Below, piece by piece: positions 34,353-43,638 of a stretch of 64,000 bases of DNA; the stretch's first letter is position 1; the number at the start of each line of letters is the position of its first letter. The notes under the pieces were generated by a model. It did no database searches. It had not been told where the DNA came from and saw only the letters and a list, made by a program, of their open reading frames with translations. The translations under genes were made by a program, and so were the position numbers. Source of the DNA: Paenibacillus sp. SYP-B3998 (lineage in GTDB: Bacteria; Bacillota; Bacilli; Paenibacillales; NBRC-103111); contig NZ_JAAIKC010000002.1 in the NCBI RefSeq assembly GCF_010820665.1, forward strand, positions 310,001 through 374,000, read 5' to 3'.

Positions 34353-35494
34353 CGCGCTTCACTCCTTTCACGAGCGGCATGATCAGCTTCCGTTGGCTTC
34401 ACTCCCTCAGTTCCTGAGCCCGCTTCTTGAAGAAAGGAGATATCGAATAACGTTCTTCGTTTCTTAATCTCTTTCGCGATAGCTGGCACGATTTTGAACA
34501 AATCCCCCACGATGCCATAATGCGCGAACTGAAAGATCGGCGCTTTCTCATCCTTATTAATCGCCACGATAACGTCCGCGTGGCTCATGCCGACTGTATG
34601 CTGGACGGCACCTGAGATGCCAATCGCAAAGTACAGCTTCGGACGAACTGTCGCCCCAGTCTGACCAACCTGATGCTCATGTCCAATCCATCCGGCGTCT
34701 ACAGCTGCTCTGGATGCACCTACGACTCCGCCGAGGGTTTCCGCCAACTCAGCGAGCAGCTTGAAAGCTTCTGGTCCGCCTAGTCCGCGGCCTCCAGCCA
34801 CGATAATCTCGGCTTCCTCGAGATTAATTTGGCCCGTCCCGCGCAAGAAATCGAGTACTTGCGCGGCAATTTCTTCCTCACGCATCGCTGCTTCGATGTG
34901 AACGATCTCCCCCTCACGCGCCGCGTCCTTCGGCAGAGCCTGAAAAACACCCGCGCGAGCCGTAGCCATCTGCGGCCGGTATTGCTTGCAGAGGATGGTC
35001 GCCATCATCTTCTCCGAGAACGCCGGTCGGCTTGCCAGCAGCAGCCTCGATGGAGGCGGCTCCACATCAAGCTGCGTCGTGTCGGCGGTTAGCCCCGTGG
35101 GCAGGTGCGTCGCGATCGCGCCTGCCAAGTCCCGGCCCGTGGCAGTCGCGCCGAACAGAACGATTTCGGGCTTCGCTTCCTCGATCAGCTTCAAGCAGAC
35201 TCGACTATATGGCCGAGTCCTGTAAACGCGAAGCTCTGGCGCTTCGCACAAATACACCCGATCCGCGCCGTAATGAACGGCTTCCTCTGCAAGGTGAGCT
35301 ACCCCATCGCCGATAACTAGCGCCATAAGCGGCACATCAAGCTTCGCCGCCAGTTTCTTGCCCTCGCCTAGCAGCTGCCAAGAAACTTTCTTTGCTTCAC
35401 CGTCTCTTTGCTCTACGACGATTAAAACACCTCGATAAGCCGACCAATCTGGCATGGAGTGATCGGTTTGTTCGGCTGACTGTTCATTTGACAT
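34349..35494 (-). CDS. fixB: FixB, electron transfer flavoprotein alpha subunit
   Basis: A 381-residue alpha-ETF. The FAD-binding C-terminal part has VGASRAAVDAGWIGHEHQVG and the ending G-I-S-G-A-V-Q-H-T-V-G-M, both family hallmarks. The start was chosen at ATG 35494 (AGTGGGA 6 bases before); a GTG at 35506 is possible. The first 35 residues are an extra polar extension. Forms a heterodimer with FixA. Codon use and GC are higher here than in neighbouring genes, which could mean recent acquisition, or simply high expression. Confidence 0.92.
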   Translation of the reverse strand: MSNEQSAEQTDHSMPDWSAYRGVLIVVEQRDGEAKKVSWQLLGEGKKLAAKLDVPLMALVIGDGVAHLAEEAVHYGADRVYLCEAPELRVYRTRPYSRVCLKLIEEAKPEIVLFGATATGRDLAGAIATHLPTGLTADTTQLDVEPPPSRLLLASRPAFSEKMMATILCKQYRPQMATARAGVFQALPKDAAREGEIVHIEAAMREEEIAAQVLDFLRGTGQINLEEAEIIVAGGRGLGGPEAFKLLAELAETLGGVVGASRAAVDAGWIGHEHQVGQTGATVRPKLYFAIGISGAVQHTVGMSHADVIVAINKDEKAPIFQFAHYGIVGDLFKIVPAIAKEIKKRRTLFDISFLQEAGSGTEGVKPTEADHAARERSEAR

Positions 35495-35512
35495 TCGATT
35501 TCCCACTTTCCC

Positions 35513-36349
35513 TTATGAAGTCCAGCCTAAACGCTCAGGGAGCTCTTTCTCCCACAATTGATCAGCTAATTGCTCCGCCGCCGCATCTGGCGTCTCATAG
35601 ACGATCATTCTTGTTTTGACTGCCTTTACTTCAGGCACCCACGTTTTCGCTACAATTGTCGGTGATCCTTTTAGCCCGATTTTCGCCCGTTCCAAATCTG
35701 GGAAATCTGCAGTCGTCCAAATGACTGGCTTATAACGAGCCGCTCGGATCATTCCTGGCATAGAAGCTCGCCGGATCCTATTTAACTCTTTAAGCGCTGT
35801 AATCAACACTGGCATGCTTGTCTCTACGACTTCAATGCCATCTTCCAAAAGGCGATGCACCTGCACTTTGCGCCTAAACTCGTCAACTTCAACCACTTTA
35901 TTGACATAAGTAAGCTGCTCCAAGTCTAATCTGCATGCGACCCCTGGACCCACTTGCCCCGTGTCACCATCCAACGTTTGTTTACCGCAGAAAACAATAT
36001 CGATCGGCCCCCACGTCTCCGCGATTTTGCGAATTGTACGAGCAACCACATAAGACGTAGCCAGCGTATCCGCACCGGCAAAACCGCGATCCGTAACCAA
36101 GACAGCTTCATCAGCGCCTAACGAAATGCATTCTTTTAGGCCTTTCTCTGCCGGTGGGGGTCCCATCGTTACGACAGTGATTCTTGCACCCTGTTCGTCC
36201 TTGATTCGCAATGCTTCTTCCAAGCCATGCATATCATAGAAGTTAACAATGCTGGGTACCCCTTGGCGAATCAACGTATTATTTTTAGGATCAATCCGTA
36301 TTTCCCTGCTGTCAGGAACCTGCTTGATACACACAACAATATGCAGCAT
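35513..36349 (-). CDS. fixA: FixA, electron transfer flavoprotein beta subunit
   Basis: A 278-residue beta-ETF. It begins MLHIVVCIKQVPDSREIRID, contains the AMP/FAD contact segment D-T-G-Q-V-G-P and the beta-ETF signature V-E-T-S-M-P-V-L-I-T-A-L-K-E-L-N-R-I-R. The start was set at 36349 because GGAGG lies 8 bases before it; the open frame to 36451 has no ribosome site. First gene of fixABCX. In bifurcating systems NADH reduces FixAB, with one electron to ferredoxin/flavodoxin and one to quinone. Confidence 0.93.
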   Translation of the reverse strand: MLHIVVCIKQVPDSREIRIDPKNNTLIRQGVPSIVNFYDMHGLEEALRIKDEQGARITVVTMGPPPAEKGLKECISLGADEAVLVTDRGFAGADTLATSYVVARTIRKIAETWGPIDIVFCGKQTLDGDTGQVGPGVACRLDLEQLTYVNKVVEVDEFRRKVQVHRLLEDGIEVVETSMPVLITALKELNRIRRASMPGMIRAARYKPVIWTTADFPDLERAKIGLKGSPTIVAKTWVPEVKAVKTRMIVYETPDAAAEQLADQLWEKELPERLGWTS

Positions 36350-36642
36350 CTTTGTATCCTCCAGTTCAATAGCGAAATCGTACCCTGCATCCTTCCTCAC
36401 TTCTCTCATGAGCTCATCCACGTACAGCTGCATCTTTGTGAATTTTGTCACGTAAGATTACATGTCCAATTGCTTATAGACCGTTATGCTTACAAGATAA
36501 CCTACAACATTATATGCGTAATTGGCTGAAGTATGACACACTCTTTTATTCAAGTTTCCACTCCTTTTTTACTTTAAATAGAATTTTACTCAAAATATTT
36601 CGAAATGGTTCCTGCAAATGAGCAGGTCATACATTACGCACA
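36350..36642 (-). other. Non-coding region upstream of fixA
   Basis: It holds a TATAAT hexamer on the minus strand (36509-36514) about 160 bases before fixA, without a good -35 partner. The part next to fixA (36350-36451) stays open in the fixA frame and reads as acidic helical protein, but has no ribosome site. No NifA/sigma-54 box (TGGCAC-N5-TTGC) was seen. No other gene was found. Confidence 0.4.
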
Positions 36643-36686
36643 AAAACGCCTCCAAAACCACTAACCAAGTGGAGATGGAGACGTTT
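36643..36686 (-). terminator. Terminator of the LPMO gene
   Basis: On the minus strand AAACG-(T)-CTCCA and TGGAG-(G)-CGTTT pair, with an inner CCACT/AGTGG stem, followed by a T-run. It directly follows the stop at 36708. Confidence 0.85.
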
Positions 36687-36707
36687 AGAGATAGGAAAAT
36701 TACCGTG

Positions 36708-38060
36708 TTATTTGACTTGCCATAATGCTGGTACGTTCGCGGGCTCCCAACCAGTTAATGAAGTATGCGGTTGGCGGCATTCATATACGACATTGTTGTA
36801 GGTGACAAGATCACCTGCAAGGTATGCCTTATTGACGATCCAAGCCGATGCGCCTGTATCTGCACTGGTCGTAGCGCTTAGCGAACTGCTAGCAGCCGAG
36901 AGATTGCCTGCGGCATCGCTTGCCTTCACAGTAAACGTATAGGCTGTGCTCGCCGTTAATCCAGTAACCGTGTAGGTTAACGATGATCCCGAAACTGTTG
37001 TCACTAACGCCGTACCACGGAACACTTGGTAACCCGTGACACCTACATTATCGGTCGAAGCGTTCCAGGCAAGCGCGAGGCTAGAGGACGTCGTTGCCGT
37101 TACACGAAGGTTTCCAGGCGCTGTCGGTGCTTGGGTATCTATTGTCCCTCCTGTGGTCGTAGCACTAATCGTATTGCTTGCTGATGAAATATTGCCAGCA
37201 GCATCTTTAGCTTTTACCGAATAGGTATAAGCTGTATTAGCCGTTAACCCGCTATCCGTATAGCTTAAGGTTGTGCCTGACACAGTCGCCACTAACGCCG
37301 TACCTCGATATACTTGGTAGCCAGTCACTCCCACATTGTCTGTAGAAGCATTCCATCCAAGCGTAACACTTGTAGATGTAGTAGCAGTAGCTAGCAAATT
37401 GCTAGGACTTGTTGGTGCTGTTGTATCCGTGCCTGTTCCATTATTGACTAGGTTTACATCAATAACATTATAGAAAGCGTTGCCTGTATCTGCAATTTCC
37501 CATACACCTAGAATCAAATAATAGCCACTACGATCTGTCGGTACATTACATTCATGGTTGACCGTTTGGCCAGGAATAGCGCCACCATCGTTCACATAGC
37601 AGAAAGGAGTTGGATCGAGGTCAGCCCTGGCAAGCGGTTTATTGGGATCCCAGCCTTTTTTCGTGATATAGTACTTCCACTCCGAAGTGGCGTGACGGGC
37701 AGTCAAATGCCATGTGAATGTATTTTTACCGCCGTTCATCGTTACTTTTTTCCATCGATCAGGGGTTTGCGCATAAAGTTCTGGATATTTACCCGCACCT
37801 GCAATTTTACCATCTTCAGGCCCTGATTGCGGAAAAGAACCGATGGCTTCCAAGCTCTGAGGTTCGTATTGAATTTGACCGCAGTTCGTGTTTTGACCTT
37901 GTTGACATAAGGATGAGCGGCTCGCAGGCGACTCCAAATAACCATGTGCTGACGCGTTTCCTGCAAATATTCTTGTAAAAGCCGCTACTCCTAATATCAG
38001 AACGAATGCCACAAGAAGTTTTAACCCTATTGATTTCGAATACTGCGATGCAATAGCCAC
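36708..38060 (-). CDS. Secreted AA10 lytic polysaccharide monooxygenase with two FnIII domains and a CBM5/12
   Basis: A 450-residue secreted enzyme. The signal peptide is residues 1-38 (N-A-S-A cleavage). His39 becomes the N-terminal copper ligand ([10 protein letters not shown]), with the second histidine in the T-W-H-L-T-A-R-H region. The AA10 domain runs to about 205, two fibronectin III repeats to about 395, and a C-terminal chitin-binding module (W-I-V-N-K-A-Y...[10 protein letters not shown]) to the end. It oxidatively cleaves chitin or cellulose outside the cell. The start is GTG 38060 with GGAGG 8 bases upstream. A cre-like site lies 38-52 bases upstream. Confidence 0.93.
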   Translation of the reverse strand: MAIASQYSKSIGLKLLVAFVLILGVAAFTRIFAGNASAHGYLESPASRSSLCQQGQNTNCGQIQYEPQSLEAIGSFPQSGPEDGKIAGAGKYPELYAQTPDRWKKVTMNGGKNTFTWHLTARHATSEWKYYITKKGWDPNKPLARADLDPTPFCYVNDGGAIPGQTVNHECNVPTDRSGYYLILGVWEIADTGNAFYNVIDVNLVNNGTGTDTTAPTSPSNLLATATTSTSVTLGWNASTDNVGVTGYQVYRGTALVATVSGTTLSYTDSGLTANTAYTYSVKAKDAAGNISSASNTISATTTGGTIDTQAPTAPGNLRVTATTSSSLALAWNASTDNVGVTGYQVFRGTALVTTVSGSSLTYTVTGLTASTAYTFTVKASDAAGNLSAASSSLSATTSADTGASAWIVNKAYLAGDLVTYNNVVYECRQPHTSLTGWEPANVPALWQVK

Positions 38061-38098
38061 ATTAACTTCCTCCTTTAGAGCGAATGGGATGCAAGATT

Positions 38099-38112
38099 TG
38101 AAAGCGCCTTCT
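38099..38112. promoter_or_regulatory. cre-like site upstream of the LPMO gene
   Basis: TGAAAGCGCCTTCT matches 13 of 14 positions of TGWAARCGYTWNCW. It lies about 40 bases before the GTG start of the LPMO gene, so CcpA binding would block its transcription when preferred sugars are present. Confidence 0.5.
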
Positions 38113-38324
38113 CGAGACTGTAATCTATTAAATCCTCCTTCCCTGCGTGTGAGCGTAAAAGTCTTACAACACATATATTATTCCAATTAAGTTTACTATT
38201 AAAAGGATAAATATCCACTTTATGGGGATATTTATCAGCCAACTGTCAAAGCTAATGAACGGCACGTCAAACAACCAAGACATTTCGCCTTGGTTCCGAC
38301 ACCTATCCTTCCATCGTGCTAGCT

Positions 38325-38795
38325 CTAGTACGTCATCATTTGCTCAAACGCCAAATCCGCCATGTAAGCTTTAGCAAGCTCGGATTTTCCAGAGGTTAAG
38401 AACATTCGAACAAGTGAACTGCTTGTCAACATATTTGCCATGATAGGTGACAAATATATGGTATCCGCATTTGTAGTTGTTCTCATATATTGCTCAAGTT
38501 TTAACTCGTATTCAAGGTCTGTAGCATTGCGAATTCCCCTAATGACAGCCTTAATTCCGTTATTATTCACATAATCGGCTACAATTCCCTCGAAAGCAAT
38601 GATTTTAATATTTCTGCCTTCCGGAATAGATAATCGCACCAATTCTGTGCGTTGTTCAATCGTAAAATGATGCTTCTTCGACCTGTTATTTGCAACGAGA
38701 ATATGCAGCTCATCGAATAAACTAGTCGCTCTTTCAATAACCGATGTATGACCTAATGTAATCGGATCAAAGCTTCCTGCATACGCGACTCTCAT
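38325..38795 (-). CDS. Divergent CoaD-like (phosphopantetheine adenylyltransferase family) protein
   Basis: A 156-residue nucleotidyltransferase of the T/HxGH family. It starts RVAYAGSFDPITLGHTSVIERA and keeps an S-K-K-H-H loop, R-G-I-R-N-A-T-D-L-E-Y-E and S-S-S-L-V-R, all aligning with CoaD. The C-terminal third is unlike standard CoaD (no A-R-x-G-G-D; instead F-L-T-S-G-K-S-E). It may be a second copy with changed substrate. Its ATG overlaps the stop of the phosphoesterase gene (38792), so the two are translationally coupled. Confidence 0.7.
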   Translation of the reverse strand: MRVAYAGSFDPITLGHTSVIERATSLFDELHILVANNRSKKHHFTIEQRTELVRLSIPEGRNIKIIAFEGIVADYVNNNGIKAVIRGIRNATDLEYELKLEQYMRTTTNADTIYLSPIMANMLTSSSLVRMFLTSGKSELAKAYMADLAFEQMMTY

Positions 38796-39304
38796 CCTTG
38801 TTCCTCATTTACCACGACCGAATCTCGAATTGTTTCAAAGGTAATTGGCTTATAGTCCCAATGCTCCACACAAACGTTAAAATAATTTAAACCTTCGTAT
38901 TTCTGACCATGAATGTGGCCGTGAACATTCACAAAAGGCATGTGCTTGTTCATATACATAGGTTCATGCGTCAGAAAAAAGAAATTATTATAAATAATCG
39001 GATGCTCACTCACCTCGTCGAAACCCGCTTCCAACCACCAAGTTCTCGACCTGCCTCGATCATGATTACCTAGAATAAGCACTTTGTAGCCATGAAGCTG
39101 ACTAACGATATCCTTTGTTCTTTCATTATTAAGAAATGAAAAATCGCCAAGATGAAACACCTTATCCTCTTTATTCACGGCGGAATTCCAGCTTTCAATC
39201 ATCTTGCTGGTCATCTCTTCCGCATCACGAAAGGGTCTAGATTCAAAATCAATGATGTGTTTATGTCCAAAATGATGATCTGATGTAAAAAAAACATTTC
39301 CCAT
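38792..39304 (-). CDS. Calcineurin-like metallophosphoesterase
   Basis: A 170-residue phosphoesterase with the metal motifs FTSDHHFGHKHII (7-19), HLGDFSF, ILGNHDRGR and NVHGHIHG, all intact. The family is found in cellular and phage genomes and acts on phosphate esters or cyclic nucleotides. Coupled by a 4-base overlap to the adenylyltransferase-like gene, suggesting opposing or sequential action on one nucleotide-type metabolite. No DNA-damage or phage genes are near. Confidence 0.88.
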   Translation of the reverse strand: MGNVFFTSDHHFGHKHIIDFESRPFRDAEEMTSKMIESWNSAVNKEDKVFHLGDFSFLNNERTKDIVSQLHGYKVLILGNHDRGRSRTWWLEAGFDEVSEHPIIYNNFFFLTHEPMYMNKHMPFVNVHGHIHGQKYEGLNYFNVCVEHWDYKPITFETIRDSVVVNEEQG

Positions 39305-39374
39305 CTCATTTCCACCTTCCTGTAAAATCGATCATCAATGCTTAAGATAACTTATCATTGTAAACTAATCGTTG

Positions 39375-40088
39375 CTAGTTCGCATCAGATTGTTTCTTTA
39401 AACTTTGATTATACGAACCATTCGCTAATAAGTACAAGGTGGTATAGAACATCAACATGACAAGTCCAACCAGTAGACAAAAAATAAGAGATTCTTTATT
39501 CATCGTCTTATCGATAACCTGAAGCAGCCGATTGTTTAATAAAGCATCCCAGCTATTCAAGCGGTACTCCCTGCCTAGTAAAATGCCATACCCCGTTAAT
39601 AATGAGGCTATTGCAATCATAACCCATGATAAGAATCGATTAAACCTTACCATACATACGCGTTGAAAAAAATACATGGAGCTGCATCCAAGGAAAATGC
39701 CGATCCACGAGAACAACACCATGATAAAAAAATCATACCAATAAGCAAAAGATAATCTGCCGTTTTGTATATAAATAGATTTTCTTACCGTCAAATGGAT
39801 AAGGTCCGTAATGATATAGGGGGCATTTGGAAGAAAAAGAATCCACAGTCCACCAAGCAGTACAATGAACAGTGAAGTTAGTTTAGTAGCTTTCTGGCTA
39901 TGTATGCGAGAGGCAGCTAAAGAAATAACATAGGGAATCCAGGCTAAAAATAAGTTCCAAAGTAAAAAATCATAATACGTTTTATTTCTAAACAAATAAT
40001 AAACAACGATGCCTATGGTCGTTAAGATCCCCAAGAATACAGTTAAATTACGTGCATTCAATGCTTTCAACAATTCCCCTACTTTCAT
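39375..40088 (-). CDS. DUF1361-family membrane protein
   Basis: A 237-residue membrane protein with about seven helices. The DUF1361 landmarks are visible: L-L-W-N-L-F-L-A-W-I-P near residue 42 and F-L-P-N-A-P-Y-I-I-T-D-L near residue 85. The function of the family is unknown. Followed (downstream) by a gap before the phosphoesterase gene; preceded 6 bases away by a small zinc-ribbon protein gene, with which it may form an operon. Confidence 0.82.
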   Translation of the reverse strand: MKVGELLKALNARNLTVFLGILTTIGIVVYYLFRNKTYYDFLLWNLFLAWIPYVISLAASRIHSQKATKLTSLFIVLLGGLWILFLPNAPYIITDLIHLTVRKSIYIQNGRLSFAYWYDFFIMVLFSWIGIFLGCSSMYFFQRVCMVRFNRFLSWVMIAIASLLTGYGILLGREYRLNSWDALLNNRLLQVIDKTMNKESLIFCLLVGLVMLMFYTTLYLLANGSYNQSLKKQSDAN

Positions 40089-40094
40089 TGGCTG

Positions 40095-40367
40095 CTAGAG
40101 TCTTGATAAAGCTCTTCTTTCCGCTTGCGGTTTGCAACCTTCACATACGCCAACAACTTTACCCATTTCCGTCACGTAAAATGATAAACGCTTTACTTTC
40201 TTATGACAAAATGAGCAGGCCTTTTTACCCTCTTTCCCTATGCTCTTTTTTTTACGATTGATCGGGATGACTTTGTTGGTGGCAACCTTATTTCTCGCTT
40301 TAAACACAAGTTTATAAATAGCAATAATCATAAAAATACTAATAAGGATAATAACAGTTTGAACCAT
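40095..40367 (-). CDS. Small membrane protein with C-terminal zinc-ribbon-like motif
   Basis: A 90-residue protein with one N-terminal membrane helix (about 4-21), a basic linker and a C-terminal C-S-F-C...C-E-G-C pair of CxxC knuckles likely to bind zinc. The start was set at 40367 because GGAGG lies 8 bases upstream. No family name was recognised. It is in the same direction as, and 6 bases from, the DUF1361 gene. Confidence 0.7.
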   Translation of the reverse strand: MVQTVIILISIFMIIAIYKLVFKARNKVATNKVIPINRKKKSIGKEGKKACSFCHKKVKRLSFYVTEMGKVVGVCEGCKPQAERRALSRL

Positions 40368-40619
40368 TTTTTTATCCTCCAATCTTATTCGTCCCTGTTT
40401 GAGTCATGTCGTGTTTTCCTTATCGCTCTTAACCCTATAATACCATGTTTAACCATATAGATCATGAGTCCTATTTCGCATATAAAATAACACTTCTTAA
40501 TGATCCTTTCGTTCATAGAACTAATTAGATCATCGAGAAGTGCTTCTTTGATAATTATTTTCTGCACATTTCAGTAACGTACCCTTTTTTGAAGATATAA
40601 TCCCACTGCTGCCTACAGT

Positions 40620-41057
40620 CTATTCGTTCAACGTCTCTTCTTCTACTTCGTATATGCACCGGAATCTTTCAGTTTCAGGATATTGCTCGCCCAAGCTGTT
40701 GATTATAAAGCCAATGCTTCGATAAAACTCAACGGCTTCCTCATCCGTTTCCGCAATAAGGGTAACAGGCTTCATTTCTTCAATGGTTTCCAAAATAATC
40801 CCACGACCGAAACCAACACCCCTGCTCTCCGGCCCGACAGATAAGTGCGTAATTACCAACTCCCGCTCCTTATTCAAACGAAAACCGATGATACCTACCA
40901 TAACGCTTTCTGATTCATAGCCAAACAATAATAGACTATCATCAGTTTCGTACTGCTGAATGGTTTGTTCCAATCTGTCTGGGTCAGGGAATACACTATA
41001 ACTTAGCAGCTCCTGAATGAGCTCCTCATGCAATCTTAATTTCACATTAGTAAGCAT
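40620..41057 (-). CDS. GNAT-family N-acetyltransferase
   Basis: A 145-residue GNAT enzyme. The acetyl-CoA loop is R-G-V-G-F-G-R-G in the middle (motif A), followed by the late Y-R-S-I-G-F motif B. The short form is typical of small-molecule or ribosomal-protein acetyltransferases; the substrate is unknown. The start is uncertain between 41057 (MLTNVKL) and 41078 (MRKKWIG). Confidence 0.85.
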   Translation of the reverse strand: MLTNVKLRLHEELIQELLSYSVFPDPDRLEQTIQQYETDDSLLLFGYESESVMVGIIGFRLNKERELVITHLSVGPESRGVGFGRGIILETIEEMKPVTLIAETDEEAVEFYRSIGFIINSLGEQYPETERFRCIYEVEEETLNE

Positions 41058-41164
41058 ACCTATCCACTTCTTTCTCATAGCTTCTTACACCGAATCTTAA
41101 TTAAAGCATTTTTATACGAATAGGTCTAGAGCAGGATCATGAATTCTTAGCGAATAAGCTAAGC

Positions 41165-41809
41165 TTAAATAAGCTCTCGCAGCTTAAGCAGATGATCGAT
41201 ATGAGCGATCGGTTGAATCCCCTTTTCCTCCATAAGATCACTAATATTCCCATAGCTAATAAAAGGAATTCCCGCTTCCTTGGAGGCTTGCCCATCAATC
41301 CATGAGTCTCCGACTGAAATCCATTCCTTTATATGAGGGAAATGCTGCTTCGCAGCATGATAACCAGATGGCGAGGGCTTCATAGCCTCCATTTGCTCTC
41401 TCCCAACAATGAAATCGAAATACTGGATAATCCTAGTTTGCTCAAGTGCTTGTTTAGCAGCCTGATACGAATTATTCGTCACAATAACAAGCACGAATTG
41501 GGCATAGAAATCCTTTAATAATTCAGTAGCACCAGGCTCCAGTCCGGCACTTTCCATACCAAGGACCTCATGATGAACAGCAATGTTCATCATCTCTTCA
41601 AACAGCGCATGCGAGACACCCTTCTTCTTTACATACTCAATCAACATGGATGCTGTGTACGGTTGGCAAACGAAATCATTAGGTACCAATCCATTATTTT
41701 TTAAAAAGCTAGCAATCTCACTTTTCATTGCTTGAAAATCAATGTTAGACTTAAGCAGCGTATTATCCATGTCAAACATGATGCCTTTACCTTTATACAT
41801 AGGCCCCAT
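41165..41809 (-). CDS. HAD-superfamily hydrolase
   Basis: A 214-residue HAD phosphatase. Motif I is FDMDNTLL near the N-terminus, motif II is V-I-V-T-N-N-S, motif III Lys is in M-K-P-S-P-S, and motif IV is SVGDSWID. A helical cap lies between motifs I and II, as in beta-phosphoglucomutase or phosphoglycolate phosphatase types. The start was set at 41809 because GGAG lies 5 bases before it; the frame is open to 41881. Substrate unknown. Confidence 0.87.
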   Translation of the reverse strand: MGPMYKGKGIMFDMDNTLLKSNIDFQAMKSEIASFLKNNGLVPNDFVCQPYTASMLIEYVKKKGVSHALFEEMMNIAVHHEVLGMESAGLEPGATELLKDFYAQFVLVIVTNNSYQAAKQALEQTRIIQYFDFIVGREQMEAMKPSPSGYHAAKQHFPHIKEWISVGDSWIDGQASKEAGIPFISYGNISDLMEEKGIQPIAHIDHLLKLRELI

Positions 41810-42041
41810 ACACACTCCAATAGGATTCAAATTAATTCCAGTAGATACAATTCCACTCAGTATGAAATCCTCATTTTTCAAAATTTTATCTCATTCGACA
41901 TTATTCGCTTTTATGATACAAATAACGCTATATACAGGTGAAATTGAGCCAATTATAATAAAAAACAGATTAAATTGTATACAACTAGCCTACCATTTTA
42001 GAATAAAATAGATAGCTTTTATAAGATAAAAGGAGGCATTC

Positions 42042-43628
42042 ATGCATCACGCTTTGACTAGTCATTACAATATGTACTTAGTCCTGCTATCTTTTACAAT
42101 TGCTTTACTTGCTTCTTACACATCACTTAATTTAGCTAAAAAAATGTCCACATCACAAGGGTGGCATCAGAAGCTGTGGATCCTCTACAGTTCGATTGCC
42201 ATGGGAGTCGGCCTCTGGGCCATGCACTTCATCTCATTACTTTCCTATCCTTTTCCTAGCGGGATCACGTATCACATTCAAACTGTCATGATCTCCTTAC
42301 TTCTCGCAATCATTGGACCCATTATTGGTTTCTTCGTGACGTTTCGTTCAAAGCTAATGCCAGCCAAATTAATTATTAGCGGAACCTTCATGGGATTCGC
42401 GATAAGTGCAATGCATTACATTGGTATGGCGTCTCTCCGTGAGGTAACGATTTCCTACCTCCCTGTTCCTTTTACATTATCAATCTTTATCTCCATCTTG
42501 GCTTCTATGAGTGCTCTCTATATTACTTCGATTCAGAACCTAAGATTCAAGATAGGCGGCATATTAATGGGAGTAGCCGTCACAGCGATGCATTACATCG
42601 GCATGTCAGCGGCGGTCATCAGTTATCCAACTGCGTTACCCGAAGGGAATATATTCGCATCGCGATTGGGACATTTCGAAATGGCGATGTTTATAGCGTT
42701 TGGAACGATTCTTCTTCTTGCCGTAAGCCTAACCAGCTCACAGAAATCCGATCAGCGTTTCGTTGATCACACCTTACTGAAAGCCTCCATACTGGACTCA
42801 TCCCTCGATAGCATCATGATGTTTAATCACCGAGGGTGGATTATTGAATTTAACCCTGCGGCCGAAGCCACTTTTGGATGCTCCCGCAAAGATGCGCTAG
42901 GTCGAACTTTACTTGATTTTTTATTTCCTTTCGATCAAGATGGCCGAGGCGCAGCCACTCTGTATCGACTTCTTACCCGTAAAGATGACTCGATCTATGG
43001 AAAACGTGTAGAAATGACAGCTTACCGATCGGATCGCACCGAATTTCCTGCAGAAATTACGATTACGGGGACGCAGTTTGCAGGCAAGTCAATCTATACG
43101 GCCAATGTGCGAGACTTGACTGAGATCAAACAGTCAGAAACCCAAATAAAACAACTGGCCAACTACGATTTATTAACGAATTTGCCGAATCGCAGTCTCT
43201 TTGGCCAGCTCTTTCTTGAAGCCATAGCGAATGCTAAAAGCAGCAAAACAACCCTAGCCCTTCTCAGCTTTAATCTGGATAATTTCAAGCTTATCAATGA
43301 CACATATGGGCATTCGATCGGTGATCAAGTCCTGCAGAAATTCTCAGCTTTGTTATCCACTGATTTGAAACCTGGATACACACTAGCACGCTTAAATGGC
43401 GATGAATTTGTTATTTTGATGCCGCAAGAAAACTGGGAATCTACCTCCAAAATTGCTGAGAACGTAATTGAGCAACTGACGGTCCCTTTACTTGTCGAAG
43501 GGCACCAACTGTGTATTTCGACTAGTATCGGCATAGCCTTGTATCCGATAGATGGTCAGTGTTCAGAAAGTCTGCTAAAAAAAGCAGACTCGGCGATGCA
43601 TGCAGATAAATTAACCGTCTACGCGTAA
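42042..43628 (+). CDS. MHYT-PAS-GGDEF signalling protein
   Basis: A 528-residue membrane protein. The MHYT sensor region has seven helices with three repeats of the M-H-[FY]-I-[SG] motif (residues about 66, 125 and 182), proposed to sense oxygen, CO or NO through metal. A PAS domain follows (about 250-355) and then a GGDEF domain. The GGDEF site reads NGDEF (452-456), and there is no RxxD inhibitory site before it. The C-terminus stops soon after the last strand. It probably makes cyclic di-GMP, but the first Gly is replaced, so activity is uncertain. AAAGGAGG precedes the ATG. Confidence 0.88.
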   Translation: MHHALTSHYNMYLVLLSFTIALLASYTSLNLAKKMSTSQGWHQKLWILYSSIAMGVGLWAMHFISLLSYPFPSGITYHIQTVMISLLLAIIGPIIGFFVTFRSKLMPAKLIISGTFMGFAISAMHYIGMASLREVTISYLPVPFTLSIFISILASMSALYITSIQNLRFKIGGILMGVAVTAMHYIGMSAAVISYPTALPEGNIFASRLGHFEMAMFIAFGTILLLAVSLTSSQKSDQRFVDHTLLKASILDSSLDSIMMFNHRGWIIEFNPAAEATFGCSRKDALGRTLLDFLFPFDQDGRGAATLYRLLTRKDDSIYGKRVEMTAYRSDRTEFPAEITITGTQFAGKSIYTANVRDLTEIKQSETQIKQLANYDLLTNLPNRSLFGQLFLEAIANAKSSKTTLALLSFNLDNFKLINDTYGHSIGDQVLQKFSALLSTDLKPGYTLARLNGDEFVILMPQENWESTSKIAENVIEQLTVPLLVEGHQLCISTSIGIALYPIDGQCSESLLKKADSAMHADKLTVYA

Positions 43629-43638
43629 CAAGCAGCTC

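Noticed and set aside
36350-36451. 34-residue N-terminal extension of FixA
   Set aside because: The frame is open, but GGAGG stands 8 bases before the ATG at 36349, which gives the normal FixA N-terminus; the upstream start codons have no ribosome site.
38325-39304. Prophage remnant
   Set aside because: The phosphoesterase type occurs in phages, but no integrase, structural, lysis or repeat sequences are nearby.
40385-40567. Possible 60-residue minus-strand gene (GTG start)
   Set aside because: No ribosome site at the GTG or at the internal ATG, and no family pattern. The stretch also holds an imperfect inverted repeat (around 40492-40545), so it is more likely non-coding.
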